NCBI GenBank assembly: GCA_021816695.1
Contig: JAKAXE010000016.1
Coordinates: forward strand, 1-35,326
Length of the DNA: 35,326 nt
Direction: 5' to 3'
DNA from: a bacterium
GTDB taxonomy: Bacteria; Chloroflexota; Dormibacteria; Aeolococcales; Bog-877
Shown piece by piece: positions 24,903 through 34,977 of this stretch. How positions within the stretch are numbered: the stretch's first letter is position 1; each line of letters opens with the position of its first letter. Position numbers and translations under genes: made by a program. The notes beneath the pieces were generated by a model. It did not search any database, was not told the origin of the DNA, and worked only from the letters and a program-made list of their open reading frames with translations.

Positions 24903-25244
24903 GTGGTGGTGTGCGTGCCGGTGACTCAGGATGGCGCCGTCGACCCCAGTTGGGGGCGGGCCAGGCGGGTGGCGGTGGCAGAGGTGACCGACGGGCGGGT
25001 CGCCTCCTGGGAAGAGTTTGAGGTGGGCTGGGACGCGCTGCACGACTCCGGGGGTGAGGGGGGGCACCACGCCCGGCTGGCGCGGTTCCTGCTGGACCAC
25101 CACGTGCAAGCGGTGTCCGCCAGCCACATGGGGGCCCCGATGGAGCACATGCTGGGCAAGATGGGTCTCAGGGTGGTGCTGGGCGCCACCGGAGACGCCC
25201 GGCAGGCGGCCGTGGCCGCGGCCTCCGAGCGGACTCCCGGGTGA
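24903..25244 (+). CDS. NifX/NifB-type dinitrogenase iron-molybdenum cofactor family protein
   Basis: Small protein of 113 residues with the ribonuclease-H-like fold of the dinitrogenase Fe-Mo cofactor biosynthesis family. It begins VVVCVPVTQDGAVDPSWGRARRVAVAEV, a start typical of the family (the VCVPVT strand and the SWGRA loop), and continues with HHARLARFLLDHHVQAVSASHMGAPMEHML and the GLRVVLGATGDARQAA helix. Outside nitrogen fixation such proteins bind metal clusters or have no known role. No nitrogenase gene is visible here. The GTG start has GGAGGGG (24891-24897) five bases before it. Its stop is 15 bases from the convergent lipoprotein stop. Confidence 0.8.
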   Translation: MVVCVPVTQDGAVDPSWGRARRVAVAEVTDGRVASWEEFEVGWDALHDSGGEGGHHARLARFLLDHHVQAVSASHMGAPMEHMLGKMGLRVVLGATGDARQAAVAAASERTPG

Positions 25245-25259
25245 CCGCCGACGACGAGA

Positions 25260-25955
25260 TCACTGCCCCAGCGTCAGTTTGGAAATGTATCCGGCGGCGC
25301 GGTTGTTCAACCGGCGGTCGGCTGGTGAATCGCATCCATCACTGCCGTACCGAGCTACGCTCGCAACGCAGATCATGTTGACCATGCCCAGCTCGGACCG
25401 GTAGGTGGCGCCCCGATACGAGTACTGGACCACCAGCCCGCCCATAACCAGAATCGCCCCCACCCGCTGACCACTGACCGCCACGGCCAGGCTCACATCC
25501 TGGTGGGCTGGAACCTCGAAGCCTCCGATGGCAGCAATCGGCCAGGTCCCCCCGGGTCCCGGGCCGCCAGCCGAGGCCGGCGGCCACCCCCTGCCGTCCT
25601 CCAGCTGGTCCCGGCCCACCAGGACGGCGCTGTGTACCATTCGGGGCAGCTGATCTCCCGGCACCGGCAGCAGCTTCACCGAGGCCAACCGGATGGGGCG
25701 ACCGGTGGCGTTCTCCGCCGAGAGCGTGAAGACCACGACCCCGCCCGGAGGCGCCGATGTCCCGGCTCCGCTCACGACTGGTGCCCGCAGCGGACCCGAG
25801 GTCGCGTTGGTCACCTGGATTCCACCACAACCGCTGAGGGCGGCTACCACGGTGACCAGACCGAGTGGCACCACGGCCCCCAGCGGCGGCGCGCCCCAGA
25901 TACGCGAGGCGTATCTCCAGAGCCCGCGGCCTGCCCCCTGCGTCCCAGCACCCAA
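25260..25955 (-). CDS. Lipoprotein of unknown function
   Basis: Exported lipoprotein of 231 residues. The N-terminus has arginines, a hydrophobic stretch (LGAVVPLGLVTVVAAL) and lipobox SGC with the modified cysteine at 43. The body contains VVVFTLSAENATGRPIRLASVKLLP, described in two parts as VVVFTLSAENATG and RPIRLASVKLLPVPGD, an immunoglobulin-like beta pattern, and ends in a hydrophilic tail. The TTG start has GGAGG seven bases upstream, which decides it over internal alternatives. It lies 36 bases after the tRNA-Asn gene on the same strand and may be read from the same promoter. No function can be given. Confidence 0.75.
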   Translation of the reverse strand: MGAGTQGAGRGLWRYASRIWGAPPLGAVVPLGLVTVVAALSGCGGIQVTNATSGPLRAPVVSGAGTSAPPGGVVVFTLSAENATGRPIRLASVKLLPVPGDQLPRMVHSAVLVGRDQLEDGRGWPPASAGGPGPGGTWPIAAIGGFEVPAHQDVSLAVAVSGQRVGAILVMGGLVVQYSYRGATYRSELGMVNMICVASVARYGSDGCDSPADRRLNNRAAGYISKLTLGQ

Positions 25956-25991
25956 CCGACATCCTCCGCGGCTCGACCCGCTGGTGGCGGG

Positions 25992-26066
25992 TGGCTCCGG
26001 AGCACGGATTCGAACCGTGAACCTTGCGGTTAACAGCCGCCTGCTCTACCGTTGAGCTACTCCGGA
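25992..26066 (-). tRNA. tRNA-Asn, anticodon GTT
   Basis: Complete cloverleaf of 75 bases with encoded CCA (25992-25994). The acceptor TCCGGAG pairs with CTCCGGA, discriminator G. The D-arm reads GCTCAACGGTAGAGC, the anticodon loop CTGTTAA carries GTT (26032-26034), and the T-arm is CACGGTTCGAATCCGTG. All invariant positions are present. A -10-like TAAACT lies about 14 bases upstream of the 5' end. Confidence 0.97.
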
Positions 26067-26179
26067 ACGATCGCCGGTACAGTTTAGTCTGGCTGTCCCG
26101 GATGGCCGCTGCCGGGGACATCTCCTCTGGCCGGTGGGACGCCTTTCGCCGATGACGAACTCGGTCTAGGAGGAACCAC

Positions 26180-28162
26180 ATGGGCCAGCGACGCCAGCGT
26201 GCCTCGGGATATGAGCAGGCGTTCGAATTCTTCCGACGGGTCCTGGAGCCGGGGCTCGACCTGCCGCTGGCAGCCACGGATTTTCAGTTGGCTCCCGGTG
26301 CGAGCCGAGCGCTCTGGACCGCCCAGACCCGGAGCGAGCTGGGAGGGAGGGCGGGGTCTCGAATCTATCTCACTGACCTGGTCACCGGCAGCACTAGGCC
26401 GCTGCTGGCGGACGCGCTCCCCGCCCAGCACGGGGCGCGCTGGAGCCCGGCCGGGGACCGGGTCGGCCTGATCGCCACCATCGGCTCCGGGCAGCCCGTG
26501 GTGCACGTGGTGGACCCCGAGATCCCAAGTCGGCGGTTTGAGGTCGTGGTCCTCTCCGGCTTGGTGCCGGAGGCGCTGGAATGGTCCGCGGACGGAAGGA
26601 TCCTGGTCCTGGCGGCTGAGGAGGGGGCGGAGATGGGCGTCACCTCCGGCTCGGGCCAGCTTCCGGTGGCCGGGGATTCTGGCGCCGGAGAGCCGTGGTG
26701 GCCGGAGGTGCGCAGCGGGGGGCTCCGCGGCTGGCGCAGCGTTTACGCCTTGGCGCCGGGCGGTGGGAGCCAGGAGCGGCTCCTGCCCGAGGGGACCAAC
26801 TGCTGGGAGTTCGCTGCATCTGGGGAGCTCCTTCTGGCGGTGGTGTCGGACCGTCCCACCGAGGGCGACTGGACCAACTCCCGGCTGGAGCTGCTGGACC
26901 TCCGGACGGGCGAACGGCGGGTGGTCCACCGGCCGCGGCGCCAGCTGCGGTCGCCGGCTATCTCGCCGGACGGGTCCCGACTGGCGGTGGTGGAGGGGCT
27001 GGCCAGCGACCGGGGCATCGTCTACGGTGACATCCTGGAGTTCCCCGCCGGCGGGGGGGCCGGACGGGTCGTGCCCTGCGCCGGCACCGACGTCTCCTAC
27101 CTTCGATTCCGCGACCCTTCCCACCTCCTCGCCACCGGGGTGCGCCGTCAGGACACCGTGGTCGCCGAGCTGGACCTGGAGCGCGGGTCTGTCGAAGTCC
27201 ACCTGCAGGACCTGGTAACCACCTCCGGGGCGTTCACTCCTGACGCCGCTCCCCATCCCGAGGGAGGGGCGTTGCTGGCCCTGGAGTCGTGGGGCTCTCC
27301 GCCCATCCTGGCCCGCGTGGAGCGGGGCCACGTGTCGGAGATCGCCTCCCTCTCCCACCCAGGGTTCGAGTGGCTGAAGGGTCAGATCGGCACCGTCCGC
27401 GAAGTATCCTGGCCCGCTCCGGACGGGCTGGAGATCTCCGGGCTCCTGGTCGAGCCGCGGCAGGGGTCCCGACCTTCCCCCACGATCCTCGCGGTTCATG
27501 GGGGACCGGTGGGCCGCTGGGAGTCGGAGTGGCCGGGGCGGGACATGCTCCAATACGCCTACCTCTCGGCACGGGGCTTCGCCATCTTCATGCCCAACCC
27601 CAGGGGCAGTTGCGGGCGGGGCCAGGAGTTCTTGGAACTGGAGGTTGGCGACTACGGCGGGGCCGAGGTCCAGGATCACCTCAGCGGCCTGGATCACCTG
27701 GTAGCCGAGGGCGTCGCCGATCCTCGGCGCCTAGGCGTCCTGGGGGTGAGCCACGGCGGCTACATGGCTTGCTGGATAACCACCAGGACGGACCGGTTCG
27801 CGGCGGCGGTGGCGGGATCCCCGGTCACCGACTGGTACAGCCAGCACTTCGCCAGCAACATCCCGGACTTCGACGCCCAGTTTCTGGGCGTGGGTGGACC
27901 GGGACCCGGGGGTCCCTACTTCGAACGCAGCCCGGTGTTCTTCGCCGACCGGTCGCGCACCCCCACCCTCCTCACCGCCGGCCAGCTGGACCGCTGTACC
28001 CCACCCGGGCAGGCCGTGGAGTTCCATGAGGCGCTGCTGGCTGCCGGTGTCGAGACCGAGCTGGCGCTGTACCCGGAGGAGGGTCACGGTGTGCGGGACT
28101 CTTTCGCCCGGGCCGACTTCGCTGCTCGCGCCTCCTCCTGGTTCGAGCGCTGGATGCGCTGA
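26180..28162 (+). CDS. S9 (prolyl oligopeptidase / acylaminoacyl peptidase) family serine peptidase
   Basis: Serine peptidase of 660 residues, probably cytoplasmic since there is no signal peptide. The N-terminal half is a beta-propeller with repeated WSPAGDRVGLIATI, EWSADGRILVLAAE and AISPDGSRLAVVEG blades. The C-terminal alpha/beta-hydrolase domain begins near ILAVHGGP and has the nucleophile Ser524 in GVSHGGYM, Asp604 in GQLDRCTPP and His636 in EEGHGV. FMPNPRGSCGRGQEF is typical of acylaminoacyl-peptidase-like members. Family enzymes cut short peptides or remove acylated N-terminal residues. AGGAGG lies about eight bases before the ATG. The gene diverges from tRNA-Asn and is convergent with the chloride transporter. 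Confidence 0.93.
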   Translation: MGQRRQRASGYEQAFEFFRRVLEPGLDLPLAATDFQLAPGASRALWTAQTRSELGGRAGSRIYLTDLVTGSTRPLLADALPAQHGARWSPAGDRVGLIATIGSGQPVVHVVDPEIPSRRFEVVVLSGLVPEALEWSADGRILVLAAEEGAEMGVTSGSGQLPVAGDSGAGEPWWPEVRSGGLRGWRSVYALAPGGGSQERLLPEGTNCWEFAASGELLLAVVSDRPTEGDWTNSRLELLDLRTGERRVVHRPRRQLRSPAISPDGSRLAVVEGLASDRGIVYGDILEFPAGGGAGRVVPCAGTDVSYLRFRDPSHLLATGVRRQDTVVAELDLERGSVEVHLQDLVTTSGAFTPDAAPHPEGGALLALESWGSPPILARVERGHVSEIASLSHPGFEWLKGQIGTVREVSWPAPDGLEISGLLVEPRQGSRPSPTILAVHGGPVGRWESEWPGRDMLQYAYLSARGFAIFMPNPRGSCGRGQEFLELEVGDYGGAEVQDHLSGLDHLVAEGVADPRRLGVLGVSHGGYMACWITTRTDRFAAAVAGSPVTDWYSQHFASNIPDFDAQFLGVGGPGPGGPYFERSPVFFADRSRTPTLLTAGQLDRCTPPGQAVEFHEALLAAGVETELALYPEEGHGVRDSFARADFAARASSWFERWMR

Positions 28163-28173
28163 GGGGCTTTTTT
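28146..28173 (+). terminator. Possible terminator after the S9 peptidase gene
   Basis: An inverted repeat AGCGC-TGGAT-GCGCT (28146-28160) ends over the stop codon. It is followed after seven bases by TTTTTT (28168-28173). The gap between stem and T-run is longer than in a classic terminator, so confidence is low. Confidence 0.3.
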
Positions 28174-28226
28174 CGGATTCTGACCACAGCCCCTGGCGGA
28201 GAGGTTTCACTCCCGGATCGGGGCCC

Positions 28227-30257
28227 TCAACCTCCGCCCTCGTGGTCAGCTCCACCCTTGAGCAGGGCGCGCACGGTGCCCTCCAGGGCGGACGGCAGGA
28301 GCACCGTCACGCGGTCTCCGGGCTCCAGGCGGGTGTCCCCCCGGGGAGGCGCCGAGAGCCCGCCGTGCCTCACCGCCACCACCAGAGAGGCGGGGGGCCA
28401 CGGCACGTCCCTCACCGCCTGGTGGGCGCCCCGGTCCCCCTCGCGTACATCCAGCGATACCAAGGAGTAGCCCCGTAGAGGGTTGTGGGGGGCGCGCGCT
28501 GCCGCCGCCGGGGAGTCGGCACCCCAGGACGCCGCCCGGGCCCCGGCCGGGGTCTGCCGCACAGTCTGCCCCAGCCGCCTCCCGAACTCCCGAAGGAGGT
28601 CGCGGCTGTCCAACCAACCCACCACCGAGTCCCCGTCCTCGCCCATCACCGGGAGCCCCTGCCGACCGTACACCAGCAGCTGGCGCAGGGCCTGCTCCAG
28701 AGTCTCGTTGGGGAAGAGGGCGTGGGGTCCCTCGGCGTCCGAGGCGTAGACCGGGGCCGCCTCGCCCGCCGGCGGCGGCAGCAGGTCGGAGAGCACCTCC
28801 TCCAGCTCCCGGCCCCCCACGACCCCCTCGGGCACCGGGCGCATCACCTCGGCGACCCGCAGCTGCTGCCAGAGATTGGACGGCCGGGGCCGGTCGATGT
28901 CGATCCCTCGGCGCAGGAGCTTAGTGGTGTATATGGTCCCGTAGCTGAGCTGGCGGCTGATGACGGTGGAGATGGCCACGGTGATCATCAGCGCTACCAC
29001 GATGTTGTGATCCCCGGTCATCTCGAAGACCGAGGCCACGGCGGTGACCGGGGCCCTGGCCGCCGCGCCGAAGACCGCGCCCATGGCGATCATCCCGTAC
29101 ACCGCCGGAAGTCCCGCCAGCGGGCCAACCAGCGCATGCAGCGCCACCCCGTAGGCGGTCCCCAGGGCGGCTCCGATGAACAGGGACGGAGCGAACACCC
29201 CTCCGGATCCGCCGATCCCGATGGTGACGCTGGCGGCGACGATCTTTCCCACCACCAGCACCACCAAGAACCAGAGCGTGTAGGGATTGGCGATGACGTG
29301 CTCGAGCACCGGATAGCCGACGCCGTACAGCTGCGGAACCGCGAGCAGGATCAGTCCCAGGACGCCACCGAAGACCGCCGGCCGGGCCCACTCGGGACGG
29401 CCACGCCAGAGCCGGTCGAACAGGTCCTCGGCGCGGTAGAGGACAGTCTTGAAGCCGACTCCACCGGCGGCGGCCACTACCCCGAGGACCGCACAGAAGA
29501 GGTAGTCCCAGTCATTGGCCAGTGATAGCGCCGGCACGTTGAAGATCGGCGCCCCACCGAAGGCCAGGCGGCTCACCACGTCCGCGGCGGCGCTGGCGAT
29601 CAGAACCAAGACAGTGGCCTCTAGGGAGAGCTCCTGGAGGATGAGTTCCAGGCCGAAGAAGGCTCCGGTGATGGGGGCGTTGAAGGTGCCGCTGATCCCT
29701 CCGGCGGCTCCGCACGCCACCAGGATGCGCATCCGGCCTTCGGACATCCGGATCAGCTGCCCGATGGTCGATCCGAAGGCGGAGCCGATCTGCACAATCG
29801 GGCCCTCCCGGCCCACTGACCCTCCGCCTGCGATGCAGAGCGAGGACGCCAGCGCCTTCACCACGGTCACCTGCGGACGGATCCGGCCGCCATTCTCGGC
29901 CACAGCCAGCATCACCTCGGGTACGCCGTGCCCGCGTGCCTCGCGCGCGAAGAAGTAGATCAAGGGGCCGAAGATGAGCCCGGCGACGATCGGGGCGAGA
30001 AGGTAGAACCACAGCCCCAGGAAGGGGAAATGCGCGCTGGGTATGCGCCCCTGCTGGCCGAAGTTGGCGTGACCGGTGAACGCTGCCGTGAAGCCGAAGA
30101 TCATCAGACGGAAGACGATGGCCCCGGCCCCCGCTCCCAGGCCCACCAGCAGGGTGACCACCCCCAGACCGAGGGGCTGAGAACGCAGCCAGGCGGCCAC
30201 CCGGCCCGCCCGCTCCTGCCACCGGCGCCCCCGGGGCCGGGTCGCCCACCTACTCAC
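28227..30257 (-). CDS. CLC chloride channel/transporter with CBS and RCK-C-like tail
   Basis: Chloride transport protein of 676 residues. The first 440 or so form the CLC membrane domain with selectivity motifs GHGVPE (109-114), GREGP with the gating Glu151, and GGSGGVFAPSLF. The position of the proton-relay glutamate of E. coli ClcA (Glu203) aligns by eye to Leu205, after Glu204. This is common in CBS-bearing bacterial CLCs and leaves open whether the protein is a channel or an exchanger. A CBS-like region (about 475-590) and a TrkA-C-like domain (about 600-670) follow in the cytoplasm and probably sense nucleotides or ions. The start overlaps the TetR gene end by eight bases, so the two form an operon. 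Confidence 0.93.
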   Translation of the reverse strand: MSRWATRPRGRRWQERAGRVAAWLRSQPLGLGVVTLLVGLGAGAGAIVFRLMIFGFTAAFTGHANFGQQGRIPSAHFPFLGLWFYLLAPIVAGLIFGPLIYFFAREARGHGVPEVMLAVAENGGRIRPQVTVVKALASSLCIAGGGSVGREGPIVQIGSAFGSTIGQLIRMSEGRMRILVACGAAGGISGTFNAPITGAFFGLELILQELSLEATVLVLIASAAADVVSRLAFGGAPIFNVPALSLANDWDYLFCAVLGVVAAAGGVGFKTVLYRAEDLFDRLWRGRPEWARPAVFGGVLGLILLAVPQLYGVGYPVLEHVIANPYTLWFLVVLVVGKIVAASVTIGIGGSGGVFAPSLFIGAALGTAYGVALHALVGPLAGLPAVYGMIAMGAVFGAAARAPVTAVASVFEMTGDHNIVVALMITVAISTVISRQLSYGTIYTTKLLRRGIDIDRPRPSNLWQQLRVAEVMRPVPEGVVGGRELEEVLSDLLPPPAGEAAPVYASDAEGPHALFPNETLEQALRQLLVYGRQGLPVMGEDGDSVVGWLDSRDLLREFGRRLGQTVRQTPAGARAASWGADSPAAAARAPHNPLRGYSLVSLDVREGDRGAHQAVRDVPWPPASLVVAVRHGGLSAPPRGDTRLEPGDRVTVLLPSALEGTVRALLKGGADHEGGG

Positions 30258-30840
30258 GGGCTAGTCCCGCCAGCAGCAGGTCCACGGCCCGGGAGATGTT
30301 CTCCCAGCGGAAGGCACCGGGATCCAGCCCGGCGTGGAGGGACAGACCGTCCCCTACGGCCAACAGCAGCGAGGCCAGGGCGTTGGCCGGAGTGTCCGCC
30401 AACTCCCCGGCGCGCACCCCCTCCTCGATCCAGGCCCGCAGGCGGCCCCTCCTCTCCGCCACCTTGCTGGCCAGCAATGCCCTCACCGCGGCCTGGCTCG
30501 GCATCTCCGCCCAGAGGTCGGCGCGCACCTGAGCCCGGCCGGGGTCCCGGGAGAGCATGGTCCGGGCGAAGCCCCGCAGCCGCCTCAGCGCATCGGTCTC
30601 CGAGCGCTCCATCCGCTCCATGACCCCATCGAGCTCAGAGGCGTCCTGCTCCAAAAGGGCCAGCAGGAAGTCCTGTTTGCTCTGGAAGTGCCCGTAGAAA
30701 GCCCCCTTGCTCACCCCCGCCTCGGCGCACAGCTGGTCGACCGTGAGCTGGGGGAAGGTGGTCTGGCGCAGGCAGCGCCAGCCCGCCTCGAGCAGCTCGC
30801 CGCGCCGGCTCTGCCGGGTCTGCTCCGAAACCTTGGGCAC
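30250..30840 (-). CDS. TetR-family repressor of the CLC operon
   Basis: Regulator of 196 residues. The N-terminal helix-turn-helix domain (about 13-60) has LTVDQLCAEAGVSKGAFYGHFQSKQDFLLALL in the usual TetR arrangement, with the recognition helix at VSKGAFYGHF. The rest is the helical ligand-binding domain. The GTG start at 30840 lies 22 bases downstream of a perfect palindrome, ACCGAC-CA-GTCGGT, that looks like its own operator. The gene end overlaps the chloride transporter start, so the simplest model is that it represses itself and the transporter until a ligand binds. The ligand is unknown. Confidence 0.92.
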   Translation of the reverse strand: MPKVSEQTRQSRRGELLEAGWRCLRQTTFPQLTVDQLCAEAGVSKGAFYGHFQSKQDFLLALLEQDASELDGVMERMERSETDALRRLRGFARTMLSRDPGRAQVRADLWAEMPSQAAVRALLASKVAERRGRLRAWIEEGVRAGELADTPANALASLLLAVGDGLSLHAGLDPGAFRWENISRAVDLLLAGLARE

Positions 30841-30861
30841 GAGCCCTACGATACCGCAAAA

Positions 30862-30875
30862 ACCGACCAGTCGGT
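30862..30875 (-). promoter_or_regulatory. TetR operator palindrome, also a possible rpoD terminator
   Basis: ACCGAC and GTCGGT arms around a two-base centre form a TetR-type operator upstream of the TetR gene. It lies between the putative -10 TATCGT (30849-30854, minus strand) and the -35 position. The arms are flanked by A- and T-runs (AAAAA before, TTTTTT after), so the RNA could also fold as ACCGA/TCGGT followed by U's. That would end rpoD transcription on the minus strand. Confidence 0.6.
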
Positions 30876-30921
30876 CTTTTTTAGGGCTGCCTGCCCGGGG
30901 CGTTCCGCACCGCCCGGAGTG

Positions 30922-32028
<1,107 letters not shown>

Positions 32029-32029
32029 C

Positions 32030-33814
32030 TCAAACCTCCATGGCAGCGCCGGTCCTCAGCGCCAGGATTTTGCGGTCCAAAGCTTCCAACTCCTGAACCA
32101 GCGCTGGGGTATCGCCCTGGCGATGATGTCCCGCTCCGGCCAGCTTCGCCCTGAGCTCCACTCTCAATGACTCCAGGCCCTCGAGGCGGAGAGCGCGGAC
32201 GCAGTCCAGGACCGCCTGCTCCAGGGCGTCATCACCCTCCAGCAGCTCCGGCAGCTCGATCCGGGCCAGCTGGGCTCGTCGCCGCTCCAGCTCGGCGCCC
32301 ACCTGGCCCCCAGGACCTGTTGAGGCTGCCTCGGTGAGGGAGCGGAAGAGTTCGCGATCCACGGGATCGGGGAAGTCGCCGGGCACGATGTTGAAACGAT
32401 CTCGAACCTCCGGGGCGAGGGCTGTCCTGGCACAGAGGAGCGCCAGCAGATGGGCGGACGTCCCCATTGCACTCTTCCCCGCGGGCGGTGGCTCCAAACG
32501 CGCCTCCGCCGGAGGCGGCGGACGTCGCTCCACGTCAGCCAGAATCCGCGACGGGTCGGCCCCCAGGCGCCTCCCCACCCGATCGGCATAGAGCTCCCGG
32601 ATGCTGGCCTCGGGGATTCCGGCGAGCACCGGAAGCACTCGGCGCAGAGCCCGTTCCTGGCGCTCGACCTCCGAGCCTCCGGAAACGTCCCCCAGGGCCT
32701 GGTCGACCAGAACCTCGTAGGCAGGCGGCGCCCCTTCGACCAGCCGATGCAGTCCCTCGGGGTCGGAGCGGCTGAGATCGTCTGGGTCCTTCCCCTCCGG
32801 AAGCACAGCCAGCCTGCAGGTGACGCCTGCCGCAGCCAGCAACGAGACCCCGGCACGGGCCGCCCGCTGCCCCGCCGCATCTCCGTCGAAGCAGAGCACC
32901 ACCTCGTCCGCCAATCGACGCAGGAGCAGGACCTGGAGCTCGGTCAGCGCGGTTCCCGAGGTGGACACCGCGGTCGCGATCCCGGCCCGGTGTGCCCCCA
33001 CCACGTCGAAGTAGCCCTCCATGAGCACCGCTCGCCGCTCGCGAGAGATCGCCTCCCGGGCGAGGTACAGTCCGAACAGGAGCTTCGACTTGTCGAAGAG
33101 CAGCGTTCCCCGAGTGTTCAGATACTTGGGCCGTTCATCCCCCAGTGCCCGGCCGCCGAACCCCACCCAGCGGCCCCGCTCATCGCGGAAGGGCACCACC
33201 ACCCGCCGGTGGAGAAAGTCGCCCAGCCGCTCGCGGTCCCTCCGGACGAGGCCGGCGGCCACGAGCTCCTCGTCGGTGGCGCCGCGGCGGCGCAAATAGC
33301 GCACCAGGTTGTCTCCCTGGGTGCCCTCGGGGGCATATCCGAGGTGGAAGCGCTCGATGTCCTCGGTGACCACCCCCCGCAGCGCCAGGAAGCGGCGTCC
33401 CACCTCGCCGACCCGGTGGTGGAGCAGGACCTCGTGATAGAAGTCGGCGGCCAGCTGGTTGAGTCGCTGGGCGCCCTCCCGCACCTGCCGGTACCGGCGC
33501 TCCTTCGGGTCCAGCCCGCGATCCCCATCCAGCTCCACCCCGGCCCGGCGGGCCGCCTCCTCCAGCGCCCCCCGGAAGTCGGTGTGCTCGATCAGCTCCA
33601 GGAACTTGAAGAGGTCGCCCCCGAGATGGCAGCCATGGCAGTACCAGGCCTGCTTCTCCGGGTTGACGTAGAAGGAAGGGGTGCGTTCGGTGTGGAACGG
33701 GCACAGCCCCTGGTACTCGAGACCGGCGCGCTTGAGCTGGACGTAGCTCCCTACCACGTCCACCAGGTTGAGCCGGGACCTGACCTCCTCGACCGCATCC
33801 CGGCCGGCGCTCAT
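32030..33814 (-). CDS. dnaG: DNA primase DnaG
   Basis: Replication primase of 594 residues. The N-terminal CHC2 zinc domain has Cys38, His41, Cys59 and Cys62 in [13 protein letters not shown] and [11 protein letters not shown]. The RNA polymerase core has [25 protein letters not shown] and the TOPRIM motif [16 protein letters not shown] with a following [11 protein letters not shown] acidic site. The C-terminal part is helical. The frame is open to 34813, but the upstream 333 residues are proline/arginine/serine-rich, lie on top of the coiled-coil gene and have no domain. The ATG at 33814 opens a normal DnaG N-terminus ([21 protein letters not shown]). rpoD follows after one base. Confidence 0.96.
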   Translation of the reverse strand: MSAGRDAVEEVRSRLNLVDVVGSYVQLKRAGLEYQGLCPFHTERTPSFYVNPEKQAWYCHGCHLGGDLFKFLELIEHTDFRGALEEAARRAGVELDGDRGLDPKERRYRQVREGAQRLNQLAADFYHEVLLHHRVGEVGRRFLALRGVVTEDIERFHLGYAPEGTQGDNLVRYLRRRGATDEELVAAGLVRRDRERLGDFLHRRVVVPFRDERGRWVGFGGRALGDERPKYLNTRGTLLFDKSKLLFGLYLAREAISRERRAVLMEGYFDVVGAHRAGIATAVSTSGTALTELQVLLLRRLADEVVLCFDGDAAGQRAARAGVSLLAAAGVTCRLAVLPEGKDPDDLSRSDPEGLHRLVEGAPPAYEVLVDQALGDVSGGSEVERQERALRRVLPVLAGIPEASIRELYADRVGRRLGADPSRILADVERRPPPPAEARLEPPPAGKSAMGTSAHLLALLCARTALAPEVRDRFNIVPGDFPDPVDRELFRSLTEAASTGPGGQVGAELERRRAQLARIELPELLEGDDALEQAVLDCVRALRLEGLESLRVELRAKLAGAGHHRQGDTPALVQELEALDRKILALRTGAAMEV

Positions 33815-33857
33815 GAGGTTGAAGTCCGGGCCCGGGCCGGCACGGTGAAGAGTTCTG

Positions 33858-34961
33858 TCAGCGGCCGAAGAGTCCGCGCCGCTTCGGTCCCTGCTCCAGC
33901 TCCCGCACTCGCTCGCGCAGCTGCAGAACCTCCCTTTCGCGCTCGGCCAGTTCGGAAGCCTGGCTCTTGCGGGTCTGATCCAGCTCCTGGCGCAGGTCCC
34001 GGACCTGCCGCAGCCGCTGCTCCAGCTCCGCCTCGAAGCGCAGCCGCTGCTCGGCCTGGATCCGCTGCTCCAAGGCGCGCTCCCAGCGCTCGAACAACCC
34101 GGCGACCAGCTCGCGGGCGTCGATGGTGCCCATGGCTGCCGAGGCGGCCGCGGGAGAGGCGAGAAGGGTTGAGGGAGGCGCCGTCTCCTGCTCGACCGGC
34201 GGGGGTGGGGCGGGCTCCGCAACCGAGAAGGGGTCCGCGGTGGCAAAGGGAACCTCCTCCGCGGCCACCGGCGTCTCCATCGCCCCGAACTGCTCGTCGG
34301 TGGCAGGAGCGAACTCCTCCTGGGCCGCCTCCTGGAACTCCATTCCCGCGGGGGCAAGCTCCTGATCCTGGGCCAGGAACCCCGGCGCTGGGGGCGCGGC
34401 GTACGGCTCCTCAATGGCGGGAGGTCGGAAGCCCGCCGCTGGCTCATCGGAGACGTTTGCCGCAGCGAAGGGGGAGACGTAGTCCGCCTCGGGGGCCGGG
34501 GCGTATGGGCTGACGTCGGGCTCCCCGCCGTTCTCCTGAGACTCCACCATGGACTCGATCTCGGCGGCCGGCTCCTCTGAGCTGGCGAGCTGCTCATCCT
34601 CCCAGGTGGCCGGGTCGGGTCGCCACACCGGCTGATCGTCCAACTCCGGGGGGGCCGGTGCGGGTTCCGGGGCCACCTCCCACGGGCTGGCCGCGGCGTC
34701 CTGGCTATCCGCGGGCGCCCAGAGTCCCTGGGTCCCGGACTGGGCCGGCTCCCAGCTCGGCTCGGGGACGTAGGCGGGCGGCGCCGGTGGAGCGGAGGGC
34801 ACTCCTCCCACATCCTCGGCGGCCACCCTCATCTCCAGCTTGCCGTAGCTCTCCACCCAGTGGACAGGGATGTCGCCGGACTCGATGCGGCGGCGGATCA
34901 TGTCCGGGGGCAGGGCCATACGCTGGGCTACTTCGTCGATGGTCAAGAACTCGTCTGGCAC
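33858..34961 (-). CDS. HTH and coiled-coil protein with a long acidic linker
   Basis: Unrecognised protein of about 367 residues in three parts. Residues 1-50 look like a MerR/excisionase-type helix-turn-helix (FLTIDEVAQRMALPPDMIRRRIESGDIP and SYGKLEMRVAAEDV). Residues about 55-270 are a low-complexity linker rich in Pro, Ala and Glu, probably disordered. The rest is a coiled coil full of Glu, Arg and Gln (LEQRIQAEQRLRFEAELEQ ...) ending in PKRRGLFGR. The GTG at 34961 is preceded by AGAGG at eight bases, so I prefer it to the GTG at 34970. It is in line with dnaG, whose ATG is 43 bases downstream of its stop. Function unknown; a link to DNA and cell structure is conceivable. Confidence 0.7.
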   Translation of the reverse strand: MPDEFLTIDEVAQRMALPPDMIRRRIESGDIPVHWVESYGKLEMRVAAEDVGGVPSAPPAPPAYVPEPSWEPAQSGTQGLWAPADSQDAAASPWEVAPEPAPAPPELDDQPVWRPDPATWEDEQLASSEEPAAEIESMVESQENGGEPDVSPYAPAPEADYVSPFAAANVSDEPAAGFRPPAIEEPYAAPPAPGFLAQDQELAPAGMEFQEAAQEEFAPATDEQFGAMETPVAAEEVPFATADPFSVAEPAPPPPVEQETAPPSTLLASPAAASAAMGTIDARELVAGLFERWERALEQRIQAEQRLRFEAELEQRLRQVRDLRQELDQTRKSQASELAEREREVLQLRERVRELEQGPKRRGLFGR

Positions 34962-34977
34962 CGCTGACACCTCTGAA

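Noticed and set aside
25339-26277. Minus-strand frame of 312 codons spanning tRNA-Asn
   Set aside because: It runs through a full tRNA and overlaps the lipoprotein in another frame, with no domain.
32450-34513. Plus-strand frame of 687 codons
   Set aside because: It is antisense to dnaG and the coiled-coil gene, whose domains are clear. The antisense protein is His/Pro/Arg-rich with no domain.
33815-34813. N-terminal extension of the primase frame by 333 residues
   Set aside because: The added part is repetitive and Pro/Ser/Arg-rich, and overlaps the coiled-coil gene in another frame. DnaG normally starts at the ATG at 33814.
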